Source of the DNA: AC-37 sp036389835
GTDB lineage: Bacteria > Actinomycetota > Thermoleophilia > Solirubrobacterales > Thermoleophilaceae
Length of the DNA stretch: 64,000 nt
Direction: 5' to 3'
Assembly: GCA_036389835.1 (NCBI GenBank)
Contig: DASVWC010000015.1
Location: 27,731-91,730 of the forward strand
Shown here: piece after piece, positions 31,884 through 41,041 of the stretch
How the letters are laid out: each line of letters starts with the position of its first letter
Numbering within the stretch: the stretch's first letter is position 1
Position numbers and translations under genes: made by a program
The notes under the pieces: model-generated
The model's database searches: none
The model's input: the letters and a program-made list of their open reading frames with translations, nothing else
What the model was told of the DNA's origin: nothing

Positions 31884-34037
31884 CTACCGCTTTCGGCGCA
31901 GCACCCTGATCGTCGAGCGCCCGGTCTGGAACCCCTTGCGCTTCGCGTAGACCGGCTTCGAGCGGTAGATCCGCAGGCAGACCTTCTTCGTGCCCTTCCG
32001 CCCTGTGGTGCCGCGGCGGCCGGCGAAGCCGATCGTCGCGCCCGGCACGACCCGTCCCGCGGAGGTCGCCTTGAAGCGGAAGCAGGTCCTGCGCCCGCCC
32101 CGCACCGTCCGCGGCTTGACGCTCAGCTTGATCTTCGGCTTGGCGCCGGCCTTGGTCCCGCCGCCGCCGGTGCCGCCGCCCGCCCCGCCCGTGTTCGCCC
32201 CCGCGCACGCGGGCGGGAACCGGCGCGGGTCCCTGACGAGCAGCTCCACGTTGCGGTCGATCTCCTTGCCCTGCGCACCGCTGCCCGGCCCGAGCTGCGG
32301 GTCGTTGTAGGTGAGCGTGCGTGCGATCGACGCGAGCGTCTGGGAGTCGAAGCCGCCCGCGGCGGTGCCCGGGGCGGGCGCCTCCACGCGGTTGGCGGTG
32401 TCGAGGATCGTCCCGAAGATCGAGAGCGTGCCGTCGCAGTTGTCCATCACCTCGACCACGCGGTCCTGCGGCGGCCAGTCGGCGAGCGCCGGGCTCTTCA
32501 GCTCCCAGTAGCCGGCCTTGCCGTCCTCGGACTTCTGCGGCGCCACGCGGTTCTCGTGCGAGTGCCCCGCCACGTAGGCGACCGCGTTCGGGTACCTGTG
32601 CATCAGCGCGGCCACGTCGTCGCCGAGCTTCGGGTTCGAGGGCCGCGGGTCGCGGTCGCAGCCCGGGTTGGCCGAGTGGCCGTGCTCGTCGTCGGGCGGG
32701 CACTCGCCGGTCGCCTCGTCCGGCACGTCGGCCGTGAGGCTCGAGCGCGCGTGGTGGGCGAACACGACCACGATCTCGTCGCGCGCGGTCGCCTTCCTCA
32801 GCACGCCCTCGAACCAGTTGAACTGCGGCTCGTCGACGTTGCCGTTGCTGCTCGTCGGCGTCACCCCGCCCTCGGAGAGCGTGTCGAGCGCGACGAAGCG
32901 CAGGCCCGGCCGCGGCGACCACTCGTAGTAGCCCGCGGCGCCGCCCGAGGCGTCGAGCTCGGCCCTGTCCACGAGCGCGAAGCCGTGGTCGTCGGCCTGC
33001 GCCGGGGTGTCGAAGATCTTCTTGAACTGGAGCTTGTCCACGAACTGGCGGCGCTGGTCCGGCGGCACGAGCATCACCGAGGCGGGCGGGGTCAGCACGG
33101 TGGGCTCGAACGCCGTCGCGATGCCGGTCGCCGCCAGCGGCTTGACGCAGCCCGTGGCGATCCGCTCGATCGGCGCGGTCGCGCTCTGGTTGCCCTGCAC
33201 GAGCCCGTCGTGGTTGCCGAACAGCACGTAGCTCGGCACCCGCAGCCCCTCCGCCATGAACGGCTTCTGCGCCTGGTCGAGCAGCCCGGCGTACTTCGGC
33301 CAGCCGGCGGCCTCCCCGCTCGGATCGTCGGGGTCGTAGTAGTGCGGGTCGTCGGTCGGGGTGTCGTCGTGGTCCTGCACGCCGGTGTAGTTGCGCGGGT
33401 CGTCGAGCGGGGTCCCGGGGGGGCAGCTCGTGCCGGACAGGTCGCTCGTGCCGCTGTTGGGGTCGAGCAGCCCGCCCTCGAGCAGGGTCCTGACCCACTC
33501 GGTCTCGTTGCGCTGCTGGTTGTCGGCGAGGTCGCCGGTCATCATCGCGGCCAGCATCGAGGCCCTCTCGCCGTTGCCCTGCGCGATCGGGCTGGTCGTG
33601 AACGCGTTCATCTGGCGGATCGACCAGTCGGTGAGGTGCGGGATCAGCGCCTCCTGGGCCCGGTACGCCGCGTTCGCGGTGTTCGACGGGTCCACATCCA
33701 GGAACTCCACGCGCGCGGGCGACTCCTCGTCGGCGAGCTGGAAGTCCGTGATCTGGCCGAAGTAGGCGAGCGAGCGGCGGCGGCCGGCGCGGCCGTCGCG
33801 CGGCGCGGCGAGGTCGGTGCGCACCGCGTAGGGCTCGCCCGGGCCGAGGCGCAGGAACTTGAAGCCCTGCTTCGGGTCGTCGCCGGTGATCGTGTGGTCG
33901 AGCGTCGAATCGCCGGCCAGCGGGTCGGCCGCCCCGTGGCTCGTGTGCGCCGTCGCCGACGTCGCGGCCGCGAGAGCGAGCGCCAGGGTCGCGAGCCAGG
34001 CGGCCGGTCGTCGGAGTCGTCCTGCCACGCCGCGCAT
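31884..34037 (-). CDS. Secreted metallophosphoesterase with basic C-terminal module
   Basis: A 717-residue exported protein, signal peptide at about 12-30 (AWLATLALALAAATSATA). Phosphoesterase motifs: FGQITDFQLAD, MTGDLADNQQ, VLFGNHDGLV, VVFAHHARSS and VAGHSHENR. The spacing between motifs is wide, as in the actinobacterial PPA1498-type (TIGR03767) group. After a Gly-rich linker the last ~80 residues (LSVKPRTVRGGRRTCFRFK to VLRRKR) form the same Arg-rich module as in the PHP protein at 28921. ATG start. Confidence 0.85.
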   Translation of the reverse strand: MRGVAGRLRRPAAWLATLALALAAATSATAHTSHGAADPLAGDSTLDHTITGDDPKQGFKFLRLGPGEPYAVRTDLAAPRDGRAGRRRSLAYFGQITDFQLADEESPARVEFLDVDPSNTANAAYRAQEALIPHLTDWSIRQMNAFTTSPIAQGNGERASMLAAMMTGDLADNQQRNETEWVRTLLEGGLLDPNSGTSDLSGTSCPPGTPLDDPRNYTGVQDHDDTPTDDPHYYDPDDPSGEAAGWPKYAGLLDQAQKPFMAEGLRVPSYVLFGNHDGLVQGNQSATAPIERIATGCVKPLAATGIATAFEPTVLTPPASVMLVPPDQRRQFVDKLQFKKIFDTPAQADDHGFALVDRAELDASGGAAGYYEWSPRPGLRFVALDTLSEGGVTPTSSNGNVDEPQFNWFEGVLRKATARDEIVVVFAHHARSSLTADVPDEATGECPPDDEHGHSANPGCDRDPRPSNPKLGDDVAALMHRYPNAVAYVAGHSHENRVAPQKSEDGKAGYWELKSPALADWPPQDRVVEVMDNCDGTLSIFGTILDTANRVEAPAPGTAAGGFDSQTLASIARTLTYNDPQLGPGSGAQGKEIDRNVELLVRDPRRFPPACAGANTGGAGGGTGGGGTKAGAKPKIKLSVKPRTVRGGRRTCFRFKATSAGRVVPGATIGFAGRRGTTGRKGTKKVCLRIYRSKPVYAKRKGFQTGRSTIRVLRRKR

Positions 34038-34083
34038 GATCGCAGCGGCCCTCCGGGGAAGCGCCGCCCGCGGGTGGATTCGC

Positions 34084-34099
34084 TACCGCATCGGCGGTA
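34084..34099. promoter_or_regulatory. Palindrome upstream of the cyclase gene
   Basis: TACCGC (34084-34089) and GCGGTA (34094-34099) are perfect inverted repeats around ATCG, ending 10 nt before the GTG start at 34110. Position and symmetry suggest a repressor site near the transcription start; no cognate regulator can be named. Confidence 0.45.
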
Positions 34100-34109
34100 T
34101 TTTCGCCGC

Positions 34110-37100
34110 GTGGCCGCGATCACGTGCGGTGCGTGCGGCACCGACAATCCCGCGGGGGCGCGCTTCTGCATGAACTGCGGCACCGCGCTGCCGCGCGTGT
34201 GCCCGGCCTGCGGGACCGAGAACCCGGTCGAGGCCAGGTTCTGCATGAGCTGCGGCACCCAGCTCGCCGGCGCGGCGCCCGCCCCCGCGCCCGCCCCGGC
34301 CGCGCGCGACGAGGCGCTGCCGGAGGAGCGCCGTCAGGTCACCGTGCTCTTCGCCGACCTCTCCGGCTACACGGCCGTGTCCGAGCGCATGGACCCGGAG
34401 GCGGTCAAGTCGCTCGTGGACCGGGCGCTGCGGCGGCTGACCGAGGAGGTGCGCCGCTACGGCGGCACCGTCGACAAGTACATCGGCGACAACGTGATGG
34501 CGCTGTTCGGCGCCCCGATCGCGCACGAGGACGACGCCGAGCGCGCGGTGCGGGCGGGGCTCGGAATGCAGTCCGCGATGGCCGACGTGAACGCGGCGCT
34601 CCCGGACGGCGTGTCGTTCGCGCTGCGCGTCGGGCTCAACACCGGCGAGGTGCTCGCGGGCGCCGTCGGCGACGACTACACGGTCGTGGGCGACACCGTC
34701 AACGTGGCCGCGCGCCTGCAGTCGGCCGCCGAGCCGGGGACCGTGGTCGTCGGCGAGCGTACGTTCCGCGCCACCGGCGCCGCGATCCGCTACGAGCGGC
34801 TCGAGCCGCTCACACTCAAGGGCAAGTCGGAGCCGGTCCCCGCGTGGCGCGCGCTGGGCACCGTGGCCGAGCAGGCGGTCGGCCGCTCGTCGCGGGCCCA
34901 CGAGGCGCCGCTCGTGGGCCGCGACTACGAGATCGGGATGCTCGAGTCGCTCTACGAGCGCGTGGTGGCCGAGCGCCGCCCGCACCTCGGCACGCTGATC
35001 GGCGAGGCGGGTGTGGGCAAGTCGCGGCTGCTGCGCGAGTTCGCGCGCCGCGCCGCCCAGCGCGAGGACCCCCCTGCGATCCGGACCGGGCGCAGCCTCC
35101 CGTACGGCTCCGGCATCGTCTACTGGGCGCTCAGCGAGGTGGTGCGCGACGAGTGCGGGATCCTCGAGACCGACAGCGCCGAGGACGCCTGGCGCAAGCT
35201 GGCCGGCACGGTGGCCGAGGCCGAGGCCGAGCACGGCGACGCCGCCGAGCGCCGTGCCGCGGTGATCGGGCGCTCCCTCGGCCTCGACGTGCCGGGGGAC
35301 GTCGCCGCGCCGCTCGACTCCGACGACCCCGAGCGCCTGCGCGACGAGCTGTTCTCGGCGCTGCGGCTGATGGTCGAGTCCTCGGCCCAGCGGCGGCCGC
35401 TGGTGCTGGTGTTCGAGGACATCCACTGGGCCGACGAGGGCATGCTCGACGCGATCGAGCACCTCGCGCAGTGGGTCCGGGCGCCGCTGATGCTGATCTG
35501 CCTCACGCGCGGCGAGCTGCTCGAGCGCCGCCCGACCTGGGGCGGCGGGCGCCGCAACGCAACGCAGCTCTTCCTCGAGCCGCTGACCGGGGAGGAGACG
35601 CGCGAGCTCGTGGCGGCGCTGCTCGGGAACGGGTCGAGCGCGGAGGTCGTGCCGGCCGTGGCGGAGCGTTCCGGCGGCAACCCGCTGTTCGCAGAGGAGA
35701 TGGTCCGGCGCATCGCCGAGGAGGGCGCCGGCGCCGGCGAGCTGCCCGACAGCGTGCAGGCGGTGCTCGCCGCGCGGCTCGACGGGCTCGAGCCGTTCGA
35801 GCGCCGGCTCGTGCAGCAGGCGGCGGTGGTCGGCCGCACCTTCTGGGCGTCGTCGCTCGCCACGCTCGCCGCGGAGGAGAACCTCGACCTCGAGCGCACG
35901 CTGCTCGCGCTCCAGGAGAAGGACATACTCGCGCCGGGCGCGGAGCGCAGCTTCGGCGGCGAGCGCGAGTTCGCGTTCAAGCACGTCCTGACCCGCGACG
36001 TGGCCTACGGGATGCTGCCGCGCGGGGTCCGCTCGCAGAAGCACTTCGAGGTGGGCCGCTTCATCGAGGAGCGCGCCGGCGACCGCACCGACGAGGTCGT
36101 GCCGCTGCTGGCCGAGCACTACGGGCGCGCCGCCGAGCTCGGCGAGGAGGCGCGGGTCGAGCCGGCGGCGCTCGAGCCGATCCGCGCGCGCGCGCTGCGC
36201 TTCCTCGAGGAGGCGGGCGACGCCGCCGCCCAGCTCTACTCGAACCAGGAGGCAGCCGCGCACTACCGCCGCGCCCGCTCGCTGGCGCCCGGCGCCGACC
36301 CGAGCCTCGCCGCGCGGATCGGCGAGAAGCTCGGCGACGTATCGCTGCGCGTCGGGCGGGTGGACGAGGCCATCGAGGTATGGGAGACGTGCCTCGAGCA
36401 CCACCGCGGCGAGGAGGCGCTCGAGCGGGTGGCGGACCTCCACCGCAAGATCGGGTCGGCTCAGTCGCACAAGGGGGAGCGCCGCGCCGCGATCGAGCAC
36501 TACCAGAAGGGCATCAACCTGCTCAAGGACGGGCCGCCGCGGCTCGAGCTCGTCCGCCTCTACGAGGAGGCCGCCTGGCTCTACCTGCACACCGGCGACA
36601 ACATGCTCGCGATCTACGCGTCGGAGAAGGCGCTGCGGCTGGCCGAGCGGCTGGGGGAGACGCGGGCCGCGAGCCGCGCCCACGGGATCTTCGGCCGCGT
36701 CTTCGGGCGGATCGGCGACAACGAGAAGGCGCGGACCAACCTCGAGCGCTCGGTCGAGCTCGCCCGCGGCTCCGACCACGGCGAGACGATCCTGGCGCTG
36801 CTGGCGCTCGGGCGCCACCTCGAGGTCTCCGAGGCCGACGCCTCCGGCGCGCACGCCGCCTACGGCGAGGCGCTGGCGCTGGCCGAGCAGGTCGGCGACC
36901 TTCCCAACCAGGTCGAGCTGCACGCGGCGCTGGCGCAGCTCGCCGCCTACCGCGGCGACTGGGAGCAGCTAACCGAGTCGACCGAGGCGAGTGCGCGGCT
37001 GGCCGAGCGCGAGGGGCTGGTCGGCAAGCTCTGCCTCCCGTACGCGCTGCGCGGGCTCGAGCGCTGGCGCGAGGGCGACGTGGCCGGGGCGGCCGAGCAG

Positions 37101-37655
37101 TACCGCCGAGCGCACGAGCTGGCCGAGCAGGTCGGCTGGTCAGAGCTGGCCTTCCAGGCGCTCTACGGGCTGGCGATCAGCCTGCGCGACTCCGACGACA
37201 CGGGCGGCGCGATCGCCGCCCTCGACCGCGCGATCGACGTCTGCGAGCGCGCCGGCCTGATCGCGCAGTCGATCCAGGCGATCGCCACCCGCGCGGTCGT
37301 GCTCGCGCAGGCGGGGCGCGACGCCGCCGCGCGCGAGGCGGCGGCCGAGGCCACCGAGCTCTCCGAGCGCCTGCACTACCCGATCGGCCGCGCGGCCGCC
37401 CTGGAGGCGCGCGGCGTGACCGACGAGGACCCCGGCGCGGGTGCGCGCCTCCTCGCCGAGGCCCACGACGCCTGGCGCGAGCTCGACCGCCCCCTCGAGG
37501 CCGCGCGCTCGCGGCTCCTGGCAGGCCAGCGGCTCGCCGAGGCCGATCCGGAGCGGGCGCGCGGGCTGCTGGACGAGGCCGCCGCCGAGCTCGACTCGCT
37601 CGGCGTGTCGCACCTGGCGCAGCGCGCGCGGGCGGCTGCGACGGCCGCTACGTAG
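34110..37655 (+). CDS. Zinc-ribbon/class III adenylate cyclase/STAND ATPase/TPR protein
   Basis: An 1181-residue multidomain signalling protein. Residues 1-50 hold two zinc ribbons (C6, C9, C20, C23 and C31, C34, C45, C48). A class III nucleotide cyclase domain spans about 75-250, with metal aspartates D83 (FADLSG) and D127 (KYIGDNVMALFG) and the VGDTVNVAARL block. An AAA/STAND ATPase follows, Walker A GEAGVGKS at 298-305 and a Walker B near VLVFEDIHWADE. The rest is TPR-like helical repeats. The GTG at 34110 is chosen because the zinc ribbon begins there. Ligand and target are unknown; soluble cytosolic sensor is likely. Confidence 0.92.
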   Translation: MAAITCGACGTDNPAGARFCMNCGTALPRVCPACGTENPVEARFCMSCGTQLAGAAPAPAPAPAARDEALPEERRQVTVLFADLSGYTAVSERMDPEAVKSLVDRALRRLTEEVRRYGGTVDKYIGDNVMALFGAPIAHEDDAERAVRAGLGMQSAMADVNAALPDGVSFALRVGLNTGEVLAGAVGDDYTVVGDTVNVAARLQSAAEPGTVVVGERTFRATGAAIRYERLEPLTLKGKSEPVPAWRALGTVAEQAVGRSSRAHEAPLVGRDYEIGMLESLYERVVAERRPHLGTLIGEAGVGKSRLLREFARRAAQREDPPAIRTGRSLPYGSGIVYWALSEVVRDECGILETDSAEDAWRKLAGTVAEAEAEHGDAAERRAAVIGRSLGLDVPGDVAAPLDSDDPERLRDELFSALRLMVESSAQRRPLVLVFEDIHWADEGMLDAIEHLAQWVRAPLMLICLTRGELLERRPTWGGGRRNATQLFLEPLTGEETRELVAALLGNGSSAEVVPAVAERSGGNPLFAEEMVRRIAEEGAGAGELPDSVQAVLAARLDGLEPFERRLVQQAAVVGRTFWASSLATLAAEENLDLERTLLALQEKDILAPGAERSFGGEREFAFKHVLTRDVAYGMLPRGVRSQKHFEVGRFIEERAGDRTDEVVPLLAEHYGRAAELGEEARVEPAALEPIRARALRFLEEAGDAAAQLYSNQEAAAHYRRARSLAPGADPSLAARIGEKLGDVSLRVGRVDEAIEVWETCLEHHRGEEALERVADLHRKIGSAQSHKGERRAAIEHYQKGINLLKDGPPRLELVRLYEEAAWLYLHTGDNMLAIYASEKALRLAERLGETRAASRAHGIFGRVFGRIGDNEKARTNLERSVELARGSDHGETILALLALGRHLEVSEADASGAHAAYGEALALAEQVGDLPNQVELHAALAQLAAYRGDWEQLTESTEASARLAEREGLVGKLCLPYALRGLERWREGDVAGAAEQYRRAHELAEQVGWSELAFQALYGLAISLRDSDDTGGAIAALDRAIDVCERAGLIAQSIQAIATRAVVLAQAGRDAAAREAAAEATELSERLHYPIGRAAALEARGVTDEDPGAGARLLAEAHDAWRELDRPLEAARSRLLAGQRLAEADPERARGLLDEAAAELDSLGVSHLAQRARAAATAAT

Positions 37656-37658
37656 GCG

Positions 37659-39137
37659 CTACCGGCACTCGCTCTGCGCCGTCCGCGTGCCGCCCGCCTT
37701 GAGCGTCAGCCTGCGCTTGGTCGCGCGCGAGCTCCCGTCGAGGTCGCGGTTCGTCACGATCAGGTGCCCGGCCACCCTGCGCCGCTTCCTGATCTCCGTA
37801 CGCGCCGAGCTGGGAAGCTTGATCTCGATCCCGGGCGCGCACGCGATCGGCACCGACGGCGTCGGTGCGATCCTGATCCGCCGCGAGGCGACGACCCGGA
37901 GCTCGCCCTTCACGCGCATGCGGATGGCGGCGTCGCCTGCGCAGCCGCGCTCGCACTCGATCTCCACCGGCACGCTGCGCTCGTCCTCCTCCAGTCGGGT
38001 GGTGGAGGACGCGATCCGCACCGGGCAGGGCAGTGCGACCTCCGCCGGCTGCGGGTCGCTCGCGCCCTCGGTCATCAGGTCGGCGCCGCCGCGGCAGTTG
38101 CCGAGCCCGTAGGCGATCCGCGCGCCGTCGAAGTCGATCGTGCCGCTGCGCACGCCGCGCGGGCCGAGCCGGGCCGCGTTCGTGCGGCTGCCATCGAGCC
38201 CCATCAGCGCGACCACGAGCTCGTCACCGGCGCCCGCGACCGCGGCGATCCGCCCGCCGGCGATCCGCACGTCGCTCGTGCACGGCTTGACCGGCAGCAC
38301 GTGCTCGGTCGGCTCGGCCACCGAGTACCAGGCGAGCTTGCCGTCGCTGCAGTCGGCGTCGAGGGTGTCGCCGGTCGAGGTCGCGATCGTCCCGTCCTCC
38401 TGGAGGTCGAAGCTTCGCGCCTGCGGGATCTCGTAGACCTTCTTGTCGGCGACCCAGTCGTGCACGGTCGTGACGGTCGACGAGCTGCCGTACGGCCCGA
38501 TCGGGAAGGAGTTGTAGGCCACGTAGCGCCCCGCGAGGGCGATGACGCTCGCCTGGAGCCGCTCGCCGACGCTGACGGTCGTCGTCGCGGGCGCCGGCCC
38601 GCTGTAGTCGTGGATCTTGATCTGGCCGCTGCAGTCGGTGGCCGCCACGCGGGACCCGTCGGCGTCGAGGCCGATCGACCCCGGTCCCCAGATGTCGCCG
38701 CTGCTGCACGAGTCCTCCTGCCCGAAGGCGCCGCCCACCGCGCCGCCGTAGCGCGTGACCCGCACCGTCCCGACCTGGTAGCGGGCGTTCCCCGACGCGT
38801 ACAGCTCCTTGTAGGCGAGGCGCTGGGGCGAGGCGGCGATCAGCGACGAGAACTCGGAGAAGTCGCCCGGCGACTCCTCCTCGTCGTCCCCGGAGGAGGA
38901 CGAGCTGCTGAAGGCCGGGCCGTTGGCGACCTTGATCAGCCCCCCGGGTCCCGCGAGCCGCAGCGACCTGCTCTTGCTGCCCTGCTCGCCGTAGAAGACG
39001 TTCTCACCCGCGAGCCGCGGGCCCTCGACGATCGTCCCGAGCGTGCTCGCGAGCCGCTGCGGCGCCGCGCTCGCGACCCCCGTCCCCGCCAGCCCCACCA
39101 CCACGAAGACAACAACCATCAGCACGCCCCGCCGCAT
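37659..39137 (-). CDS. Secreted beta-propeller-like protein of unknown function
   Basis: A 492-residue exported protein: signal peptide RRGVLMVVVFVVVGLAGTGV, then repeated strand patterns (GPRLAGENVFYGE, IGLDADGSRVAATDCSG, VIALAGRYVAYNSFP, SFDLQEDGTIATS, DVRIAGGRIAAVAG, TIDFDGARIAYG) suggestive of a propeller, with paired cysteines typical of exported proteins. An acidic Ser-rich loop (SSSSSSGDDEEES) is near residue 70. The last ~90 residues form a basic strand-rich module ending SECR. ATG at 39137 is taken because the signal peptide starts there. No catalytic motif recognised. Confidence 0.7.
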   Translation of the reverse strand: MRRGVLMVVVFVVVGLAGTGVASAAPQRLASTLGTIVEGPRLAGENVFYGEQGSKSRSLRLAGPGGLIKVANGPAFSSSSSSGDDEEESPGDFSEFSSLIAASPQRLAYKELYASGNARYQVGTVRVTRYGGAVGGAFGQEDSCSSGDIWGPGSIGLDADGSRVAATDCSGQIKIHDYSGPAPATTTVSVGERLQASVIALAGRYVAYNSFPIGPYGSSSTVTTVHDWVADKKVYEIPQARSFDLQEDGTIATSTGDTLDADCSDGKLAWYSVAEPTEHVLPVKPCTSDVRIAGGRIAAVAGAGDELVVALMGLDGSRTNAARLGPRGVRSGTIDFDGARIAYGLGNCRGGADLMTEGASDPQPAEVALPCPVRIASSTTRLEEDERSVPVEIECERGCAGDAAIRMRVKGELRVVASRRIRIAPTPSVPIACAPGIEIKLPSSARTEIRKRRRVAGHLIVTNRDLDGSSRATKRRLTLKAGGTRTAQSECR

Positions 39138-39312
39138 CCGCGCCTCCCCGGATAGCCGTAGTTGACCTGCTGAACCCCGCGGATGCGCGAACGTTTCGCC
39201 GTCCGGCAGCGCATTCGCGCCAGGCCGCCGGCCACTGGTCGAGCGCGGCGTCGTCGAACGAGGCGCTCGTGAAGGGCAGCCCCGGGCCGGCGTCAGCCCG
39301 GGGCTGCTCTCC

Positions 39313-39741
39313 CTACTGGCCGCCGCTCTGCTGCGGCTCCTCCGGCTCGGCCGGCGTGTAGTTGGGCTCCTCCGCCGGCGTGGCGTTCGGCTCGTCGGGC
39401 GGGGTTCCGGGCGTCCCGCCCTCCACGCCGCCGCTGCCCTCCACGCCGCCGCTGCCCTCCTGGCCGCCGCTGCCCTCCTGGCCGCCGCCGCCCTGGACGC
39501 CGTCGCCGGATGCTCCGCCGTCGCCTCCGGACGGCTCGCCGCCGCTGCCCTCGTGGCCACCGCCGCCGCCCTCCGGCGGGGCGCCGGGCGCTCCGCCCTC
39601 GCCGCCGCCACCGCCGGGCGCGGGCGGATCCGTCCCGGGCGAGCTGCCCTCGTAGCCGCCGCCGCCCTCCGGCGGTCCGCTGGGCGCGCCGCCCTCTCCG
39701 CCTCCGCCTGGGGTCTCCTCAGACCACGCGAGATCGCTCAC
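39313..39741 (-). CDS. Acidic Gly/Pro-rich repetitive protein
   Basis: A 142-residue low-complexity protein: a short unique N-terminus (MSDLAWSEETP), then Gly-rich segments with repeated GSGGQEGSGG/GSGGVEGSGG units and PPEGG motifs, and a C-terminal TPAEEPNYTPAEPEEP tail. No signal peptide, no cysteines, strongly acidic. The GTG start at 39741 has GGAGGGAG at close spacing, which supports translation; the opposite-strand frame is a compositional shadow. Disordered linker-like or surface protein; function unknown. Confidence 0.6.
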   Translation of the reverse strand: MSDLAWSEETPGGGGEGGAPSGPPEGGGGYEGSSPGTDPPAPGGGGGEGGAPGAPPEGGGGGHEGSGGEPSGGDGGASGDGVQGGGGQEGSGGQEGSGGVEGSGGVEGGTPGTPPDEPNATPAEEPNYTPAEPEEPQQSGGQ

Positions 39742-39807
39742 GATGCTCCCTCCGAACTAGCCTCCCTGTCGCGGCGGATGCTACGCCTTTTCAGCGGTCC
39801 GCACCGC

Positions 39808-40977
39808 TCAGCGAGCGCAGCACCAGCCCTCGATTCGCGGCGCCGCCCGCGAGCCGGCGGCGCCCGGGTCGAACTGGCGGGCGATGCCGGAGACCGCGAC
39901 GATCCGGCGCGCGTCCCCGGAGCGGACGAACAGCCACTGGTCGGCGCTCGGCCAGCCGATCACGAGCCAGCGGCCGTCCGGCGACCAGGCGAGGTCGCGG
40001 AGCTCGCCGGCGCCGACGAAGACGCGCCGCGCCGGCCGCGGCTGACGCTCCGCCTCGAGCAGGACGACCTCGCTCTGGCCATCGCCCGCCCGCCGCACGA
40101 CGGCGAACCCGTGGGTCCGGCCGGCGAAGGCCGCCGCGCCGGTCGCTCGCTCGATCGCGATCGTGCGCAGCAGCCGGCCGCGCTCGTCGAAGACGCGGAT
40201 CGCCCGCGTCCCGGCGGCGAGCAGCCTCCGGCCGTCCGCCGACCAGGTCAGCTCGCGCGGGGCCTCCGCGGGCGGCGTCCGCCAGGCGATGCGGCGCTCG
40301 TCCGCGGCCAGCACCGTGACGCTCCCGCTCGCCTCGGCGTACGCGAGCACGTGTCCGCCGCCGGGCTTCCACGCGGGGGCGGTGTCGGCGACGCCGGCGC
40401 TGAGCTGGCGGTCGCCCGTCCCGTCGCCGGCCACGATCCGCAGCGACGGCACCGACCCCGTCAGGTAGGCGATCCGGAAGCCGCTCGGCGACCAGCGCGG
40501 GTGACGCACCGGATCGGGGCGGCTCAGGGTCCAGCGGACCGCGCCGCCCGGCTCGGTCGCGACCAGCTCGCGGCCCTCCGTGGCCACCACGAACAGCCCG
40601 TTCGGCGACCAGCCCGCCTCGCCGTAGTCGCCGAGCCGGCGCTTCGACCCGTCGGCCTGGACGACCCAGGCTCCGGCCGCGGAGGTCACGAGCAGCCGTC
40701 CGCCGCCGGGCAGCGAGGCGAGCGACGGGCGCGCGTCGTCGCGGCCGGGGCTGACCAGGTCGCGCAGCCAGTCGCCGGCACCGGTCGCGGGCAGGGCGAG
40801 GGTGGCCGCCGCGAGCACGCCGGCCGCGAGGGCGAGGCTCAGGCGGCCGGGCCGTCGCCGCCGCTTTAGCGGCGCGGCCTCCTCGAACGCCGCGCGGACG
40901 ACGCGCCAGCCGCGCTCCTCGGCGCCGTCCGCGTCGGGGAGGGGCGCGTCGCGCAGGCGATCGTGGAGGTCGGTCAC
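39808..40977 (-). CDS. Membrane-anchored beta-propeller protein, probable partner of the ECF sigma factor
   Basis: A 389-residue protein with a cytosolic N-terminus of ~45 residues (MTDLHDRLRDAPLPD to LKRRRRP), one membrane segment (LSLALAAGVLAAATLALPATG), and an outer WD40/TolB-like propeller (AGWSPNGLFVVATEG, HPRWSPSGFRIAYLTG, LTWSADGRRLLAAG, LAWSPDGRWLVIG). This layout, immediately downstream of a sigma factor, is what an anti-sigma or sensor protein would have, though no classical anti-sigma motif is seen. GTG start with GGAGG 7 nt upstream, in a duplicated stretch derived from the sigma gene. Confidence 0.75.
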   Translation of the reverse strand: MTDLHDRLRDAPLPDADGAEERGWRVVRAAFEEAAPLKRRRRPGRLSLALAAGVLAAATLALPATGAGDWLRDLVSPGRDDARPSLASLPGGGRLLVTSAAGAWVVQADGSKRRLGDYGEAGWSPNGLFVVATEGRELVATEPGGAVRWTLSRPDPVRHPRWSPSGFRIAYLTGSVPSLRIVAGDGTGDRQLSAGVADTAPAWKPGGGHVLAYAEASGSVTVLAADERRIAWRTPPAEAPRELTWSADGRRLLAAGTRAIRVFDERGRLLRTIAIERATGAAAFAGRTHGFAVVRRAGDGQSEVVLLEAERQPRPARRVFVGAGELRDLAWSPDGRWLVIGWPSADQWLFVRSGDARRIVAVSGIARQFDPGAAGSRAAPRIEGWCCAR

Positions 40978-40978
40978 G

Positions 40979-41041
40979 GCGCGTCCTCCAGCCGCTCGCC
41001 GGGGCCGCTCATCGCGCGTCCTCCAGCCGCTCGCCGAGGCC
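40979..41041. repeat. Tandem duplication of 28 nt at the end of the sigma gene
   Basis: The segment 40979-41006 repeats at 41014-41041 with 27 of 28 bases identical, period 35. The upstream copy encodes the sigma C-terminus (GERLEDAR, stop TGA); the second copy reads ATG-SGPGERLEDAP-stop in another frame and supplies the GGAGG before the next gene's GTG. Confidence 0.85.

Noticed and set aside
34083..36923. Very long open frame on the minus strand opposite the cyclase gene, and many similar long antisense frames
   Set aside because: High GC removes stop codons from the antisense frame; the translation is Arg/Ala/Gly/His-rich without domains, while the plus-strand frame has clear motifs.
39313..39741. 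CRISPR array or tandem-repeat locus
   Set aside because: The repeats are short, contiguous, codon-phased and without unique spacers; they encode Gly-rich protein.
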